From Scortum barcoo (Eukaryota; Chordata; Actinopteri; Centrarchiformes; Terapontidae), in contig CM041548.1 of the NCBI GenBank assembly GCA_023238725.1, forward strand, positions 18,621,752 through 18,685,751: a stretch of 64,000 bases of DNA. Reading direction: 5' to 3'. How positions within the stretch are numbered: the stretch's first letter is position 1; each line of letters starts with the position of its first letter. Below, one piece after another: positions 1 through 10,496 of this stretch. A program made the translations under genes and the position numbers. The notes under the pieces are model-generated. The model saw only the letters and a program-made list of their open reading frames with translations. It had not been told where the DNA came from and did no database searches.

Positions 1-970
1 TGTGCTCATGTTGGTCGACTTGACTGAACATCACTTCATACCAGGCGAGAAAAGGCAAATTAGGCCATCCTAATACACTACATGGAATAAGATGGACACC
101 CATTTATACATCTCTCACATCAGGCTATTATCAGGCTAATTTCTTGTAGTCTGAACATGGCATAAGTGTAAGATTAGAGCAAAGATAATGCTTGCTTGCT
201 TGCTTGCTTGGCTTAAAAAGGTTTCTGGTTACTGAGATTGTAAAACTTTTTTAGCACTTTTGTGATAGTTTAAACCTGCAAACATAAATCATGCCAACGC
301 TGACCAAACATTTCTCAACATCCTCTCTAACTGCTAACACGTCTGTAGTTTTACTTTAAGCTGCACAAATCAACATTTTATATCATATATATACTGCATA
401 TAAAATTTTAAATGACCATGTGTGATATGAGAAGTCTCTCATAGTGACAGATAATTATTATTATTATCTGAGCCTGTGGTTCCTCTCAGCTCTGTGGAGC
501 TTTTTTTTTTTGTGTCTCTTAGTTCATTATTTTGGTTTTACAGCTTCAACTTTACTGTTTCGGTTCAGTCCCAGCACTCCTGTCAACCTTCTTTGGGCTC
601 TAAAAGGCCACTGAACACCATCTGGTCATCACCAAACAACAGAAAGACAAAATTAGTGACTAGCTGGTGATGTGTGTTTGTTAATACGTTTGCCACAAAA
701 ACAAAAAAAACATTTCAGGCAGGTTTGAGTAAAAACTGTGAATACTGGACTTCTTCTGTACACATATTTGCTATTTTCTAATTAAAGTTAGTTGAAGTTA
801 GTGAATAAACCTCTTGTCCATTAATGCTGTTTTAGGTGTATAAAGCATTATTAATCCATCCACATACGGGATAATAAGGGAATATGTATCACAGAATTAT
901 TATGACGTGGAGTGACAGTGGTGACAAGATTGTGTCCAGCGGGGCAACTCGAGAAGGACTTTACCCTTCA
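1..970. other. Intergenic DNA upstream of apoa4
   Basis: No coding exon is recognised. The sequence is AT-rich, with a short GCTT tetranucleotide run (about 190-210), an ATT triplet run near 455-468 and short T runs. The last 100 bases are probably apoa4 proximal promoter. Confidence 0.5.
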
Positions 971-977
971 ATATGAC

Positions 978-984
978 TATAAAA
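978..984 (+). promoter_or_regulatory. TATA box of apoa4
   Basis: TATAAAA lies about 30 bp upstream of the probable non-coding first exon (about 1008-1053), which ends at a good donor (CAAG|GTAACA). Strong TATA boxes are typical of highly expressed liver and gut apolipoprotein genes. The start site is inferred from spacing only. Confidence 0.65.
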
Positions 985-1178
985 ACTCTGAACAGGTATC
1001 TGCACAACACCAGTCATCCGACCCGGAGTAAAGACGAGACAAACTGCCTCTTCAAGGTAACACATCTTATGATTATTTACACATGAATCAATGAATAAAT
1101 ACAAATTGTCACATTATATAGCTTCAAGTGTTTTTTTTTTTATTGTACATTTATTTTCTTTATCCAGCAGAGTCAATC

Positions 1179-2133
1179 ATGAAGGTCCTCGTGGTTCTCG
1201 CACTTGCTCTTTTCTCCGGTGAGTTTTTTTTCTTTGAAATAAAAGATAGATCCTTGTAAACGACAACTGAAGAATAAATGTTCGGGTTCCTCTAAACCTC
1301 CATGCTGTTTCATCCACAGTTTGCAATGCAAACCTCCTGTGGCAGGAGCCGCCCAAGAGCAACCTGGATATGGTGAAAGATGCTTTCTGGGACTATGTCG
1401 CTAAAGCCACGCAGACCGCCGAGGACACCCTGACGCAGATCAGACAGTCCGAGCTGGGACAGGAAGTGAAGTAAGTGTCAACGTGATGAAGAAGACTGAT
1501 GACTTTATAGATATTTGATAAGTTTAATTTTACTTACAGTTTTTTGTCTCTTTCAGTGCCAAGATCTCTCAGAGCGCCGACACAGTGAACCAGTACGTCG
1601 TCGCTCTGCGGACTCAGGTGGCTCCTCTGACCCAGAACTTCATCACTCAGTTCACCCAGGAGGCCGAGCAGCTGAAGGCCCGTCTGGAGAAAGACCTGAC
1701 CGCTGTGAGCACAAACCTGCAGCCCTACGCCGAGGAGATGGTGGCCAGCCTCCAGAGGCAGGTGGAGGAGCTGAAGAAGGAGGCGGCCCCCTACGCCGAG
1801 TCCATGGACCCCGAGGCCCTGAAGGCCGTCCTGCTGCAGAAGAGCCAGGAGCTGAAGGAGCAGCTGGAGAAGAGCGTGAACCAGCTGCAGGCCCAGATGG
1901 TTCCCTACACCGAGGAGATGAAGGAGAAGATGGAGCAGAGCCTGGATGAGTTTCAGAAGAGCATGATCCCCCTGGCCCAGAGCTTCGAGACCCAGCTGAC
2001 CCAGAAAACCCAGGAGATCCAGCAGAACCTGGCTCCGCTCAGGGAGGAGCTGAGGGCCAGGCTGGACTCCAGCGCTCAGGACCTGCAGGCCCAGCTGACC
2101 GCTCTGTGGGAGTCCTTCAGCAAGACCCAGTAA
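1179..2133 (+). CDS. apoa4: Apolipoprotein A-IV-like exchangeable apolipoprotein
   Basis: Secreted lipid-binding protein of HDL and chylomicron-type particles. Coding exons are 1179-1218, 1320-1470 and 1557-2133 (40+151+577 nt, 255 aa), after a non-coding exon near 1008-1053; all junctions are GT-AG and in phase. The protein opens with a signal peptide (MKVLVVLALALFSVCNA), then a conserved fish apolipoprotein start (NLLWQEPPK, VKDAFWDYVAKATQTAEDTL). From about residue 90 it is a chain of 22-residue amphipathic helices punctuated by proline (QPYAEEM, APYAESM, VPYTEEM, IPLAQSF, APLREEL) and ends ESFSKTQ. Exon number, intron placement and length suit the teleost A-IV subfamily. ApoA-I or apoE are less likely because they are longer or carry a different N-terminus. 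Assignment to a particular teleost apoa4 copy (a, b, c) cannot be made from this window. The last exon is much more GC-rich than its flanks. Confidence 0.9.
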
Positions 2134-2201
2134 ACGGATTTCACCTTCCGCCTCCAATCACCAAATATTTATTTTAAATTTAACCAGTGTTTATTTTAAT
2201 T

Positions 2202-2207
2202 AATAAA
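2202..2207 (+). terminator. apoa4 polyadenylation signal
   Basis: AATAAA lies 69 bp after the apoa4 stop codon and is followed by GT-rich sequence. This gives a very short 3' UTR, usual for apolipoprotein mRNAs. Confidence 0.75.
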
Positions 2208-2229
2208 GATTTAACAAGCGAGGTCAGTC

Positions 2230-3780
2230 TATTGGTGTCTTAATTAACAAGGAAGTTTTTTCACAGAAGAGTGATTCATACCGAGACAGGTTACTGCAGA
2301 ATTAAAAGTGTTGGGAAAAATATCACTACCGTCACTTGAAATACTCAAAAAACACAAAAAAACAACTTGACCAAATGTCAGAATTCACTCCAACTTCAGG
2401 AGATCTGTTCTGTGGTTGATCAGGAAAATGTTTCGTGGATTTGAGGATGTGTGATTCTTTTTATTCTTTTCTGACACCACTAAACGTAAAGGGGGTCAAA
2501 CCTCCAGCAGCACATCTAGTATAAAGAACGAGTTTATTGTTGCTTATTGTTCCTGTTTATCACATACACCATCATAAACAGTACAATGAGTAATGAAGTT
2601 TGTTTGTGCCAATCTCCAGAAGCAACAGTAACAAGACAAATAAGAGTAAGAGAAGTTATAAAATGAGGTGTAAAATTTTTAAGTTTTTCTTTATAGTTGG
2701 CCTTTATAATACAGGCTATAGACTTCCTCAGTTTTAGTTTACCATAGTAGACCCCTTATCTCAAATCTTAGGATCTAATGGTGTTTATAGACATAATATA
2801 GTTCATTTTCTCTATAGTTCAGATCACATTATTACAACACTTATTTATATTCAAAGCACTGAAGGTTTATTGTAAAGATACATTTCATATCTAAACTTTT
2901 CATCGGCCGACTCCCTTTATTTTAACAGCTTTAACCATCTGAGTTATGTCAACAACAGGCTGTTTCCAGGTGCACTGATCCATCATCCTCTCCTGTCAAA
3001 ACAGATGTGACAACAGATTACTTATCTTAAAATAATTTCTGATAGATTATACACTGATGAGGGAAAAACAAACTTTTTAGTGAGGATAGTCAGAGAGATG
3101 AAGGGCACGGAGAGCTTCCTGAAAATGTTTCTCATGTCTTTTTCCCATTTTACCTCTCCTTTATGTAAACTGAAATTGTTCTCATTTGTTTTGGTGGTCT
3201 TTTCTTTTTTTTTTTTAATAATTTCCATGTTCAGATGTCTTTTCCAAATGTATTTGAATCAGAGCTTACAAATTTAACCTGACTCCTTATGAGATTCAGA
3301 CGAGATGGACTGAAAGAAAACAACCAGAGACGTGCAAGTTTTGTAAGAAATGGTATTTATCAGTTTCCAAGAGGTATATACAGGTCATATATACTGTTCC
3401 ATATGTACGTAACATAAAAAAGGCAACAAAACAAGTGATGGTCTGTGATTGTGACAAACAGTACAGTACACTCCTTCCTGATAGCTGGTAAACTCTTCTG
3501 TAACCAATAAATCACCTTCAAACAAGCACATGACAGTAATTTCATTCATTTCACGCCAAGACGGATTTTACAGTAAAAAAAAAAAAAAGGAAAACAAGAA
3601 TAAAATTCATACCCGGAACAACAGGCACCAAACTCAGTGACAAAAACAAAGAGCTCTGTAATTCTGTAATGTCGCTAAATGTCTTCTTCGACCGTCTATT
3701 GATTCGTATTGGTTTGTGTCGGGAGTCCACAGTCAGCAAATTCTTCACCAGTCAATGATTTGTTACACTTCTGATTATCA
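2230..3780. other. Intergenic DNA between the convergent apoa4 and tomm40
   Basis: No exon is supported. There are several A/T runs and a possible minus-strand poly(A) signal (TTTAAT on the plus strand near 3790) that could end tomm40. The apparent small reading frames at 3022-3750 are AT-rich and lack family resemblance. Confidence 0.4.
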
Positions 3781-4003
3781 GGCGGTTCATTTAATAGGGT
3801 TAAATGTGTTGGATTTACATCATCACCTTCTATTCACCACGTGTGATGAAACATAATCTGGGAAACCAACGATGGCCGAATGGAGCGACAGATTGAGGTG
3901 ATGGACACACAGTAGATTACACAACATAGTCTGCTAGCCCAAAGCGAGTCTGTCCGTTCTGTAAAGTCCGTCTGCGGGTCGAAAACCCGCCCGTTGGTAG
4001 AGT

Positions 4004-7000
4004 CTAACCGATGGTGACGCCGAAACCGCACTGGAACTTGTTCTTGCGGTGGTTGAGGAAGGTGCAGAGGACAAGAGACAGCGGCAGAGGGAGCAGCTTC
4101 TTTTCTAACGTTGCACCGACTATCCAGTTACTGTCTAGTGAACCTGAAAGAGGAGTAGAAGACACTATATTATTTTATTTATTTATTTACTTTTTTACAA
4201 AAGAAGGCCCTTAGAAAGTTCAAAATAAGTGATAAAAACTTAAAATATCTGCAGATATGTTTGTCTGTGTTCTGGCCTGTTCAGCATCTATTAAAAATCC
4301 TCAATAAAAAGCGAAACAAGGTAAAAACATCTGTAAATATAAGCATTTTTTGTGGTAATATGGCAACTTCTCCTTTCAATGTATCTATTTCACCTCTTGA
4401 AGAACTGTCAATTTCAAATACATTCAAATCCATGTAATTATGCCAAAGCAAAACAGTGATTCTTGAAGCATAAATTTGCTTTTTCGCTTTTAACTGTCAT
4501 GACTTGCATATGTAAACACAACCAAGACAAACTTTCCAACAACCTGCTGTTAAAAGTATATCAATGGCTCGTAAATCATAAATCCCTCTGCAAACATATC
4601 TGATATCTGGTAAGAAAGTCTTTGTATGGCTCATTGTGTATGATTATCACTGCATCAGTGTATAGTCAAGTGTTTCCCGTGAAATAGAGCTTGCACACAT
4701 CGTACCTTTAAACAGTAAATTGGCTTTAGGCACATCTAGCTGGTAACCGAACGACACGCTGGTGTCCTGCATGCGGGTGCTCGCCTCAAACTCCACACCG
4801 AGCTGCAGCTGTTGAAGAGAAGCAGACGGTTAAATCCTGATGAACACGAACATGAAACATGCTGTAAGAACAGAAAGACTCAACAAATAAGTAAAACACA
4901 ACTGGGAGCATTAAGATTGACTTATTTGATTGATTGGTTTTACAGCACAGGACAGTAAGTCAGTAAGTCAACAATCATGTTAAATACCTGAAAGCCAGTT
5001 TTGTAAAGTTAAAGAGTAACTTGAAGGTTGGTGGCTTCAGTAAATCCAGTTAGAAAATGATGCGGAAACTACATTTTAAAGAAAAAAAATACAGTAGTAG
5101 TAATATCCGGAGTTGTTTTTTATATTTCTCCACCTTCAAAAAGACAAATTGGATGTGAAGTCACACCAAGTTAAGTTGAGTTTAACATTAGTAAATGCAC
5201 ATCATGAATACAATACCAGTGTCAAGTGAATGATTTTAATTGTTGATTTATTCTGTACACATGACATCTATTACATATCTACCTGTTCTGGGAGAGGGGG
5301 ATCATTTCTCTGTTGCTCTTCCTGAGGTTACTCACATTTTTTTCCATGTTAAGAGTTTTTTCTCATCCGAGTTGAGGGTCTAAAGAGAGAGGGTGTCATA
5401 TCAAATTTACCTGCTCGTTGGCTTTGTGGTAGTATGAAGCATGAGCATGAGCCCCGCTGAACCCAGCGTCAATGTGGCGATGTAGTTACTTCCTGTACAG
5501 AGGCAGGTCAAGTCAGTGCTGATTTCAAATGAAAAAAAGTCCAATGAAAGTGGATCCATCAATCCAGACTTACAATAAGCTGCGCCTCACCTGTGTATCT
5601 ACCGACTAGAGACATCACTGCGCCCTCCTCTCCTGGTCTGCGGTGGTAAACCAGCTCCCCTCCCAGAGCCAGATCCGGCGTTATGGACTGGAGGTAGTGT
5701 GTTACAACAATACCTGAGGGGTGGACAACAAGAGCTGTTCAGGTTCAGAGCAAATCTTTGTTTTGGTCAAACTATGCATCAATTTTCAGAAAACTGAAAA
5801 CAATCCTAAAACATATAAAAAGGTAGAAAGCAATTTTACTTTTTGTATGATAATAAAATGGCGACGTCACTGCAGTGGATCCTCTGCACAGATTTAATGA
5901 CTGAAGACCTACCAGAGCCGACAAGGACGTCTGGGTTTCCAAGTGTGATCGTTGCAGTATAATCTTCTCCCCGGATCTCAGCATCACCTTGCCAGTTCAC
6001 AAACTTGTTCTGTTGTGTCTGATGACAGATTTAAGATAAGTTAAGGTAAAGCCTGACTGATACTGGATTTTTAAAACTGTAGTGCAGCACTTTTACATAT
6101 AAATGAATATCTGCTACACTTCCAAACAAGTTCAAACAATGCAGATTAAGCCCATCCCACCAGGTAAATCTGTCTGTCTTTCACACATTATCTGTCTGAT
6201 GTAGCAAATATGAATAAAGGTCATTTTTATAGAGCTTACCGACTTCAGCTTTAAGGATATAAATACTAGAGATTTTAGAAATTCTGACAAAGAGATCAGC
6301 TGAAAATCATTTTTGATATTAACATAACTTACACATTTTTGGTAGAGATGTGTTTAATTTGGTTATTTAAGAATTTACAATTACTTTGGCTTTTTTGCCC
6401 TAAAACTTCTTATCAGCCAAGAAATACATGTATGCTACATATCTGCGATACGCCAATGACGATGAAGATGACTGGATGGTCTCGCTTCAGTTACCATCAC
6501 GCACAGTGAGAGAAATCAGGAAAAATTAAATAGAAATAAACTAGCAAAAATGGAAAAAAGTTACCTGGAAAGCCACCTTGGATCGTATTCTGTTGGTGAC
6601 CTGGTGGATGATCTGGGCGTTAAGGCTGCCACTGTTGTCCATGTCTCCCACCATGACCGGAAAGAACTGAACAAAAACAGCACTATCTACATTACAGTTC
6701 CTATAGAAAAGAAAATATAAACGTCTTTCAGGTGAGATTCACTCTGACTTTACTGCTGCATACCTCTGCTGGACCCGTCTGCTTTGCTCCAACATACGTA
6801 GCACCAAACCTGTAGGTGGACTCTCCCATGGTGCTCAGCAACACAGTGTGATTCACCTTAAAGGGAGTTGGAAAAAGGTGCAATTAAAAAGATTTCCAGA
6901 ATCAGGTTGATTACCAAATAGGTTTTCAAATAAAATTACTTAACTATGGTATCTTTGGGCATAACAATGTATACAAAACAGTGAAATATGTTCTGATTTA

Positions 7001-7570
7001 TGCTGGTAAACGATTCTAATGTAAAAAGGAATTGAGCTGACCTGGAAGTGGTTGCTAAGTCCTTTGTTGACAACTAGCCGGACGCCTTCCATCTGCATCG
7101 GGAAAACCTCTGAGAAGAAAAACATGCAGATGCAGTTAGAGGATACGACACACAGGAAAACAAAATGAGGTAGGACAGACACTTCACAATGTAGATGTTT
7201 CTGACTAATACAAACAAAATATATATGTGATGTGTAACAAGGTGCACTTTGATATCTCTACCCAGTCGTCTGTTTTATTAAACTTCCTTATTAGAGTATA
7301 ATTTATCACAAGCAAGACACTGACTTCTTGAGCCTCTCTTACTTATCTCCATTTACCTTTGCACTTGCGATGACACTCATCAAATGCACCTGGGTTTGGT
7401 AAAGGGTTTTCTGCCTCCTGCTGCTGTCCTGAGGCCGCCTCAGAGGGGGGTATAACTGAGGAAACTGGAGGCATCCCAAAGCCTGGCGGCACTGTCAACC
7501 CCGGGGCAGGCACACCGCCAGACCCTGGTGGCGGAGGGTTGGGGGAGCTGGCAGCCAAAACACTGCCCAT
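4004..7570 (-). CDS. tomm40: Mitochondrial import receptor subunit TOM40 homolog
   Basis: Beta-barrel channel of the outer-membrane TOM complex, the entry gate for nearly all mitochondrial preproteins. Coding exons in transcript order: 7357-7570, 7042-7109, 6764-6856, 6565-6666, 5913-6018, 5591-5713, 5411-5492, 4706-4808, 4004-4143. The start MGSVLAASSPNPPPP and the proline-rich N-terminus (about 60 aa), then NPGAFDECHRKCKEVFPMQM, VVNKGLSNHFQV, VGDMDNSGSLNAQ, LGNPDVLVGSG, LALGGELVYHRRPGEEG and the C-terminal RKNKFQCGFGVTIG are unmistakable TOM40. The exons sum to 1031 nt, one base short of an open frame. The break is in the 5411-5492 exon, where a run of four C (plus strand) follows a doubled CTCATG unit; as written the frame shifts and meets a stop in the next exon. 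With the frame kept the length would be 343 aa, normal for the family. Start chosen by the conserved N-terminus, one base inside its exon. Confidence 0.93.
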
Positions 7571-7794
7571 CCTGAGAGAAAGAAATTAAAAGGATAAAAG
7601 AAGATAAATTTAGTATAGCTGTAAAGTAAAGCTGTTAATATAGTTAATGGTGGCTGCCACACTAGCTGTAATCCATAACAATGCAGTTGATGGAGCAGGC
7701 CCGATAAACCAAGAAAGAAAGAAAAAAATAAAATTAAAGAAAATCAAAACAGAGGGCAAGATGTCCTTATTCCCAAGATTAATTATGCATCACA

Positions 7795-7915
7795 AATACT
7801 GTGTCCTACATCTGCCATAATGCAACTCAGAAGAGTCTTTCATTAAACGTTTTGTGTCTTTCAAATTCCAAATGTCCAATTTGTAATGCAGACTTTCACA
7901 TTTTTAGTCTAGGAC
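7795..7915. repeat. Interspersed repeat fragment in tomm40 intron 1
   Basis: A stretch reading roughly CCTACAT-TGCCATAATGCAAC, then CCAATTTGTAATGCAG, resembles two other places in the window (46180-46290 and near 58775, each with ACATTTCCCATRATGCRAC). It is probably a shared short interspersed element seen three times. The family is not identified. Confidence 0.4.
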
Positions 7916-7969
7916 AGTACACTCAGTACAGTACAATGACAAAATTGCATTATGTGCATTCCCTTTTCA

Positions 7970-8420
7970 CTTACTTACGACTTGTACGACTGATTAAAAA
8001 GAGATTAAAAATTGTCAGATCCTTTTGTGTTGTTAAACTACCAGGAGTAATCATCGTGGGCATGCCATCATGTCCAGTGACATCGAGAGTACAATTAAAA
8101 CAGAATAAAGAGGAAAATAAATTAACATGAAAACAAACAGGCAACAACAGAACATATACAACGATGATTAGATTAACTATTACCAATGATAAATTGAATC
8201 TAAGCAGTTCAAGAGTGGAGGCAGAGGCGTGTCTATAGATGACATCCCCATAATCCAGGAAAGACGACTTCACTTACTCACTTCCTTCTGAGCATAAAAA
8301 AAATTAGCTCAGGTCCTCCACAGCTTGCTGACAAGTGTGTGAATGTGAAATTTAAGCACAACCTCTCGATCCAGCCAAATACCAAGACATTTATACTGAG
8401 AAACCCTCTACCTGTTGTCC
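7970..8420 (-). mobile_element. Decayed non-LTR retrotransposon (LINE) reverse transcriptase C-terminus
   Basis: Minus-strand translation gives YKCLGIWLDREVV.KFHIHTLVSKL, then after a frame break SSFLDYGDVIYRHASASTLELL. These are the YKYLGIWLD and LDYGDVIY blocks that follow the polymerase domain in fish LINE reverse transcriptases. The copy lacks the catalytic part, has frame breaks and stops, and is inert. It lies in tomm40 intron 1 in the same orientation as the gene. The clade is not assigned. Confidence 0.7.
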
Positions 8421-9043
8421 ACAATATCTGAAAGAGCAAATATTTAGTCTTGTTTGAACTAACTTAAAATGAAAAAGCAACCCCGTTTGACAAATGAAGC
8501 GATTCAGTCAGAACTGTATCATCCACATAATAATGGGCATTACAATTTATAATCAAGATGAATTGTGAACAACACAGAACGCCTTTGAAAGCCGTATGAA
8601 CTCAAACAGCTGTGTCAAAACCCACAGTGACATTAAACATAAAGAGTAATATGAGCTCCATGAGTACAATAGGTGGGGGAGCCCTTTAACCTTCCACCCA
8701 GTTCATTCATATTAAATCAGAGCAAAAATAATGACAATAAAAATAATAATTAACATAATAAGAATAATCATAAATACATATATGTGATAGGAATGTTTCA
8801 GAAAATATCGATCACCACACAGCTTCTATATCAGGTGTGCTGTTTTGAATGAATATCTGTATCAAAGTAGGCTAAGCTAGCTGTGTAGCACGGTTCAGAG
8901 CAGCGGCGCCTGTTAGCGGTTCAACAAACGAACAAACAGCCGCTTAATGAATAAAAAAAAACAACAACAGCTGATTTAACCGGCTCATGTGTTAAAACAA
9001 CCTCTTATTATGTAAAACACATTAGCTAACGAGGGATACTCAC

Positions 9044-9110
9044 GTTGTAGTTTCCAGAGGACGATGACTCTTGCAGCACCACAGAAGAAGAAGACGCTAA
9101 GGTCCGCCTA
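9044..9110 (-). promoter_or_regulatory. tomm40 non-coding first exon and promoter region
   Basis: A consensus donor (CAAC|GTGAGT, minus strand) at 9043-9044 closes a short 5' UTR exon that splices to the acceptor one base before the start codon (CTCAG|G ATG). Sequence just upstream (9110-9300) is CpG-richer than the surroundings and TATA-less, as expected of a housekeeping gene. The transcription start is a guess. Confidence 0.55.
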
Positions 9111-9299
9111 TTTCTGGTCAAGACGCGCTGTGATTGGATAACGCACCAGAACCCTCGCATATGATTGGCTGAGTCACCGCTCTGTCTTTTTACGCGCTGT
9201 GACGATTAGGGGGCGTGGTCTCGTAGCGACAACGTCACGTCCACACTCAAACGCTATTCGCTAAGCGCAGTGCAGTCAGCCGCAGAGGGGCGGGACTTT

Positions 9300-10480
9300 G
9301 GGTTCTGAGCTCACTGATTGGCGGAGAGCGGACAGGCGGCAGAGCTAGTGCAATGAGAGGTGATAAAGAGACACCTTCAAGGTCAGAGGCAGCCTGAGGG
9401 TCTGCAGAGGAGTCATTAAAGGTTTAAAACACAACTTAATGGTCCTGCAAAATGTTACTTAAGTGAAATTATGTGAGTATAATCAGGGAAATTTACTTAA
9501 AGACTTTAAAGTATAAGTATTAACTGCAGAAAGCTGACCCCTGTGACTGCTGTACTATTATATATTACATTATTAAGACTCCTTGCATTAACTTAAAGCA
9601 GGATTTTACTCTGAGTTGGATGAGGTGGAGCTCATTTTGAACTATATTGTGTCTGTGCACTGTTGACTGCAACTTATGATTATTTTCATTCTGAGAGATA
9701 AATATATGTATATTAAACTCTCTTTTAAATTGATGTTGCATAGCCTACAAAAACTGAATGATAGTCCATGTGAATGTCAGCAAAGACTCAACTGTAAGCT
9801 TGACGTGATTAACTGCAGGTCTGCTGTATTGGATTGTACCAATAACTCAACCCCAGGGCCTTTCCTATGCACTCAGTTGCCTCAAAGTTTCAATTCAAAG
9901 TAAAGTAAATACAGCACACTTTAGATGACAGCTTCATTATATGGCCCAGAAGACACCAGTAATCTTTAGTAACACATTTTTTTAACGACAAAGAGCCACT
10001 AACCTACACAATGCAGGACCCGGTTGATATTGTCCTTTATGTTAGTCACTTGGCAGGTTTTGTTTTTTCCAAATTGGCTTACCTTAAATGCAATTTACCT
10101 ATATAGAAAAAGATTCACCCCTTCAGAACAAACATCTAATGATAAGTTACAAGTACATCAGAGGTTGAAAGTCCTTAAACAAATATTTAATTAATCAAAT
10201 TAACCAAAATCTACGTCACACAATGATCCTGGGAATTTTGATGCCGACTGGTAATCCAGCATTATTTATTTTCCTTCACAGAAATCCTCTCACTCCTAAA
10301 TGGCACATTTCAGGACAGAGGTTTCAGTTATTAGTAGTAAATAGTCTTCAACCAACAAAAAAGTTGGTAATAGTCCTTTAAAGCTTCCTCACAAAGTGTA
10401 ACTCCACACCTTATATTTAAAATCATGTGACAATCTCTTTAACCAGGAGAGATTAAAAAAAGAGAACAGGCAGAGTGAAT
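9300..10480. other. Intergenic DNA between tomm40 promoter and ddx6 3' end
   Basis: No exon, RNA gene or clear repeat is recognised. It separates the tomm40 promoter from the distal ddx6 poly(A) signal. Confidence 0.4.
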
Positions 10481-10490
10481 TTCAGTTCAA

Positions 10491-10496
10491 TTTATT
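10491..10496 (-). terminator. Probable distal polyadenylation signal of ddx6
   Basis: AATAAA on the minus strand (TTTATT on plus), about 4.6 kb after the ddx6 stop. Another AATAAA lies near 14297-14302 (minus strand) and could give a short isoform. DDX6 mRNAs in other vertebrates have long 3' UTRs, so the distal site is plausible but unproven. Confidence 0.45.

Noticed and set aside
1534..2157. 207-codon open frame on the minus strand, opposite apoa4 exon 4
   Set aside because: It is the antisense shadow of the amphipathic repeats (Leu/Gln-rich, repetitive). The plus-strand frame has signal peptide, splice and family support.
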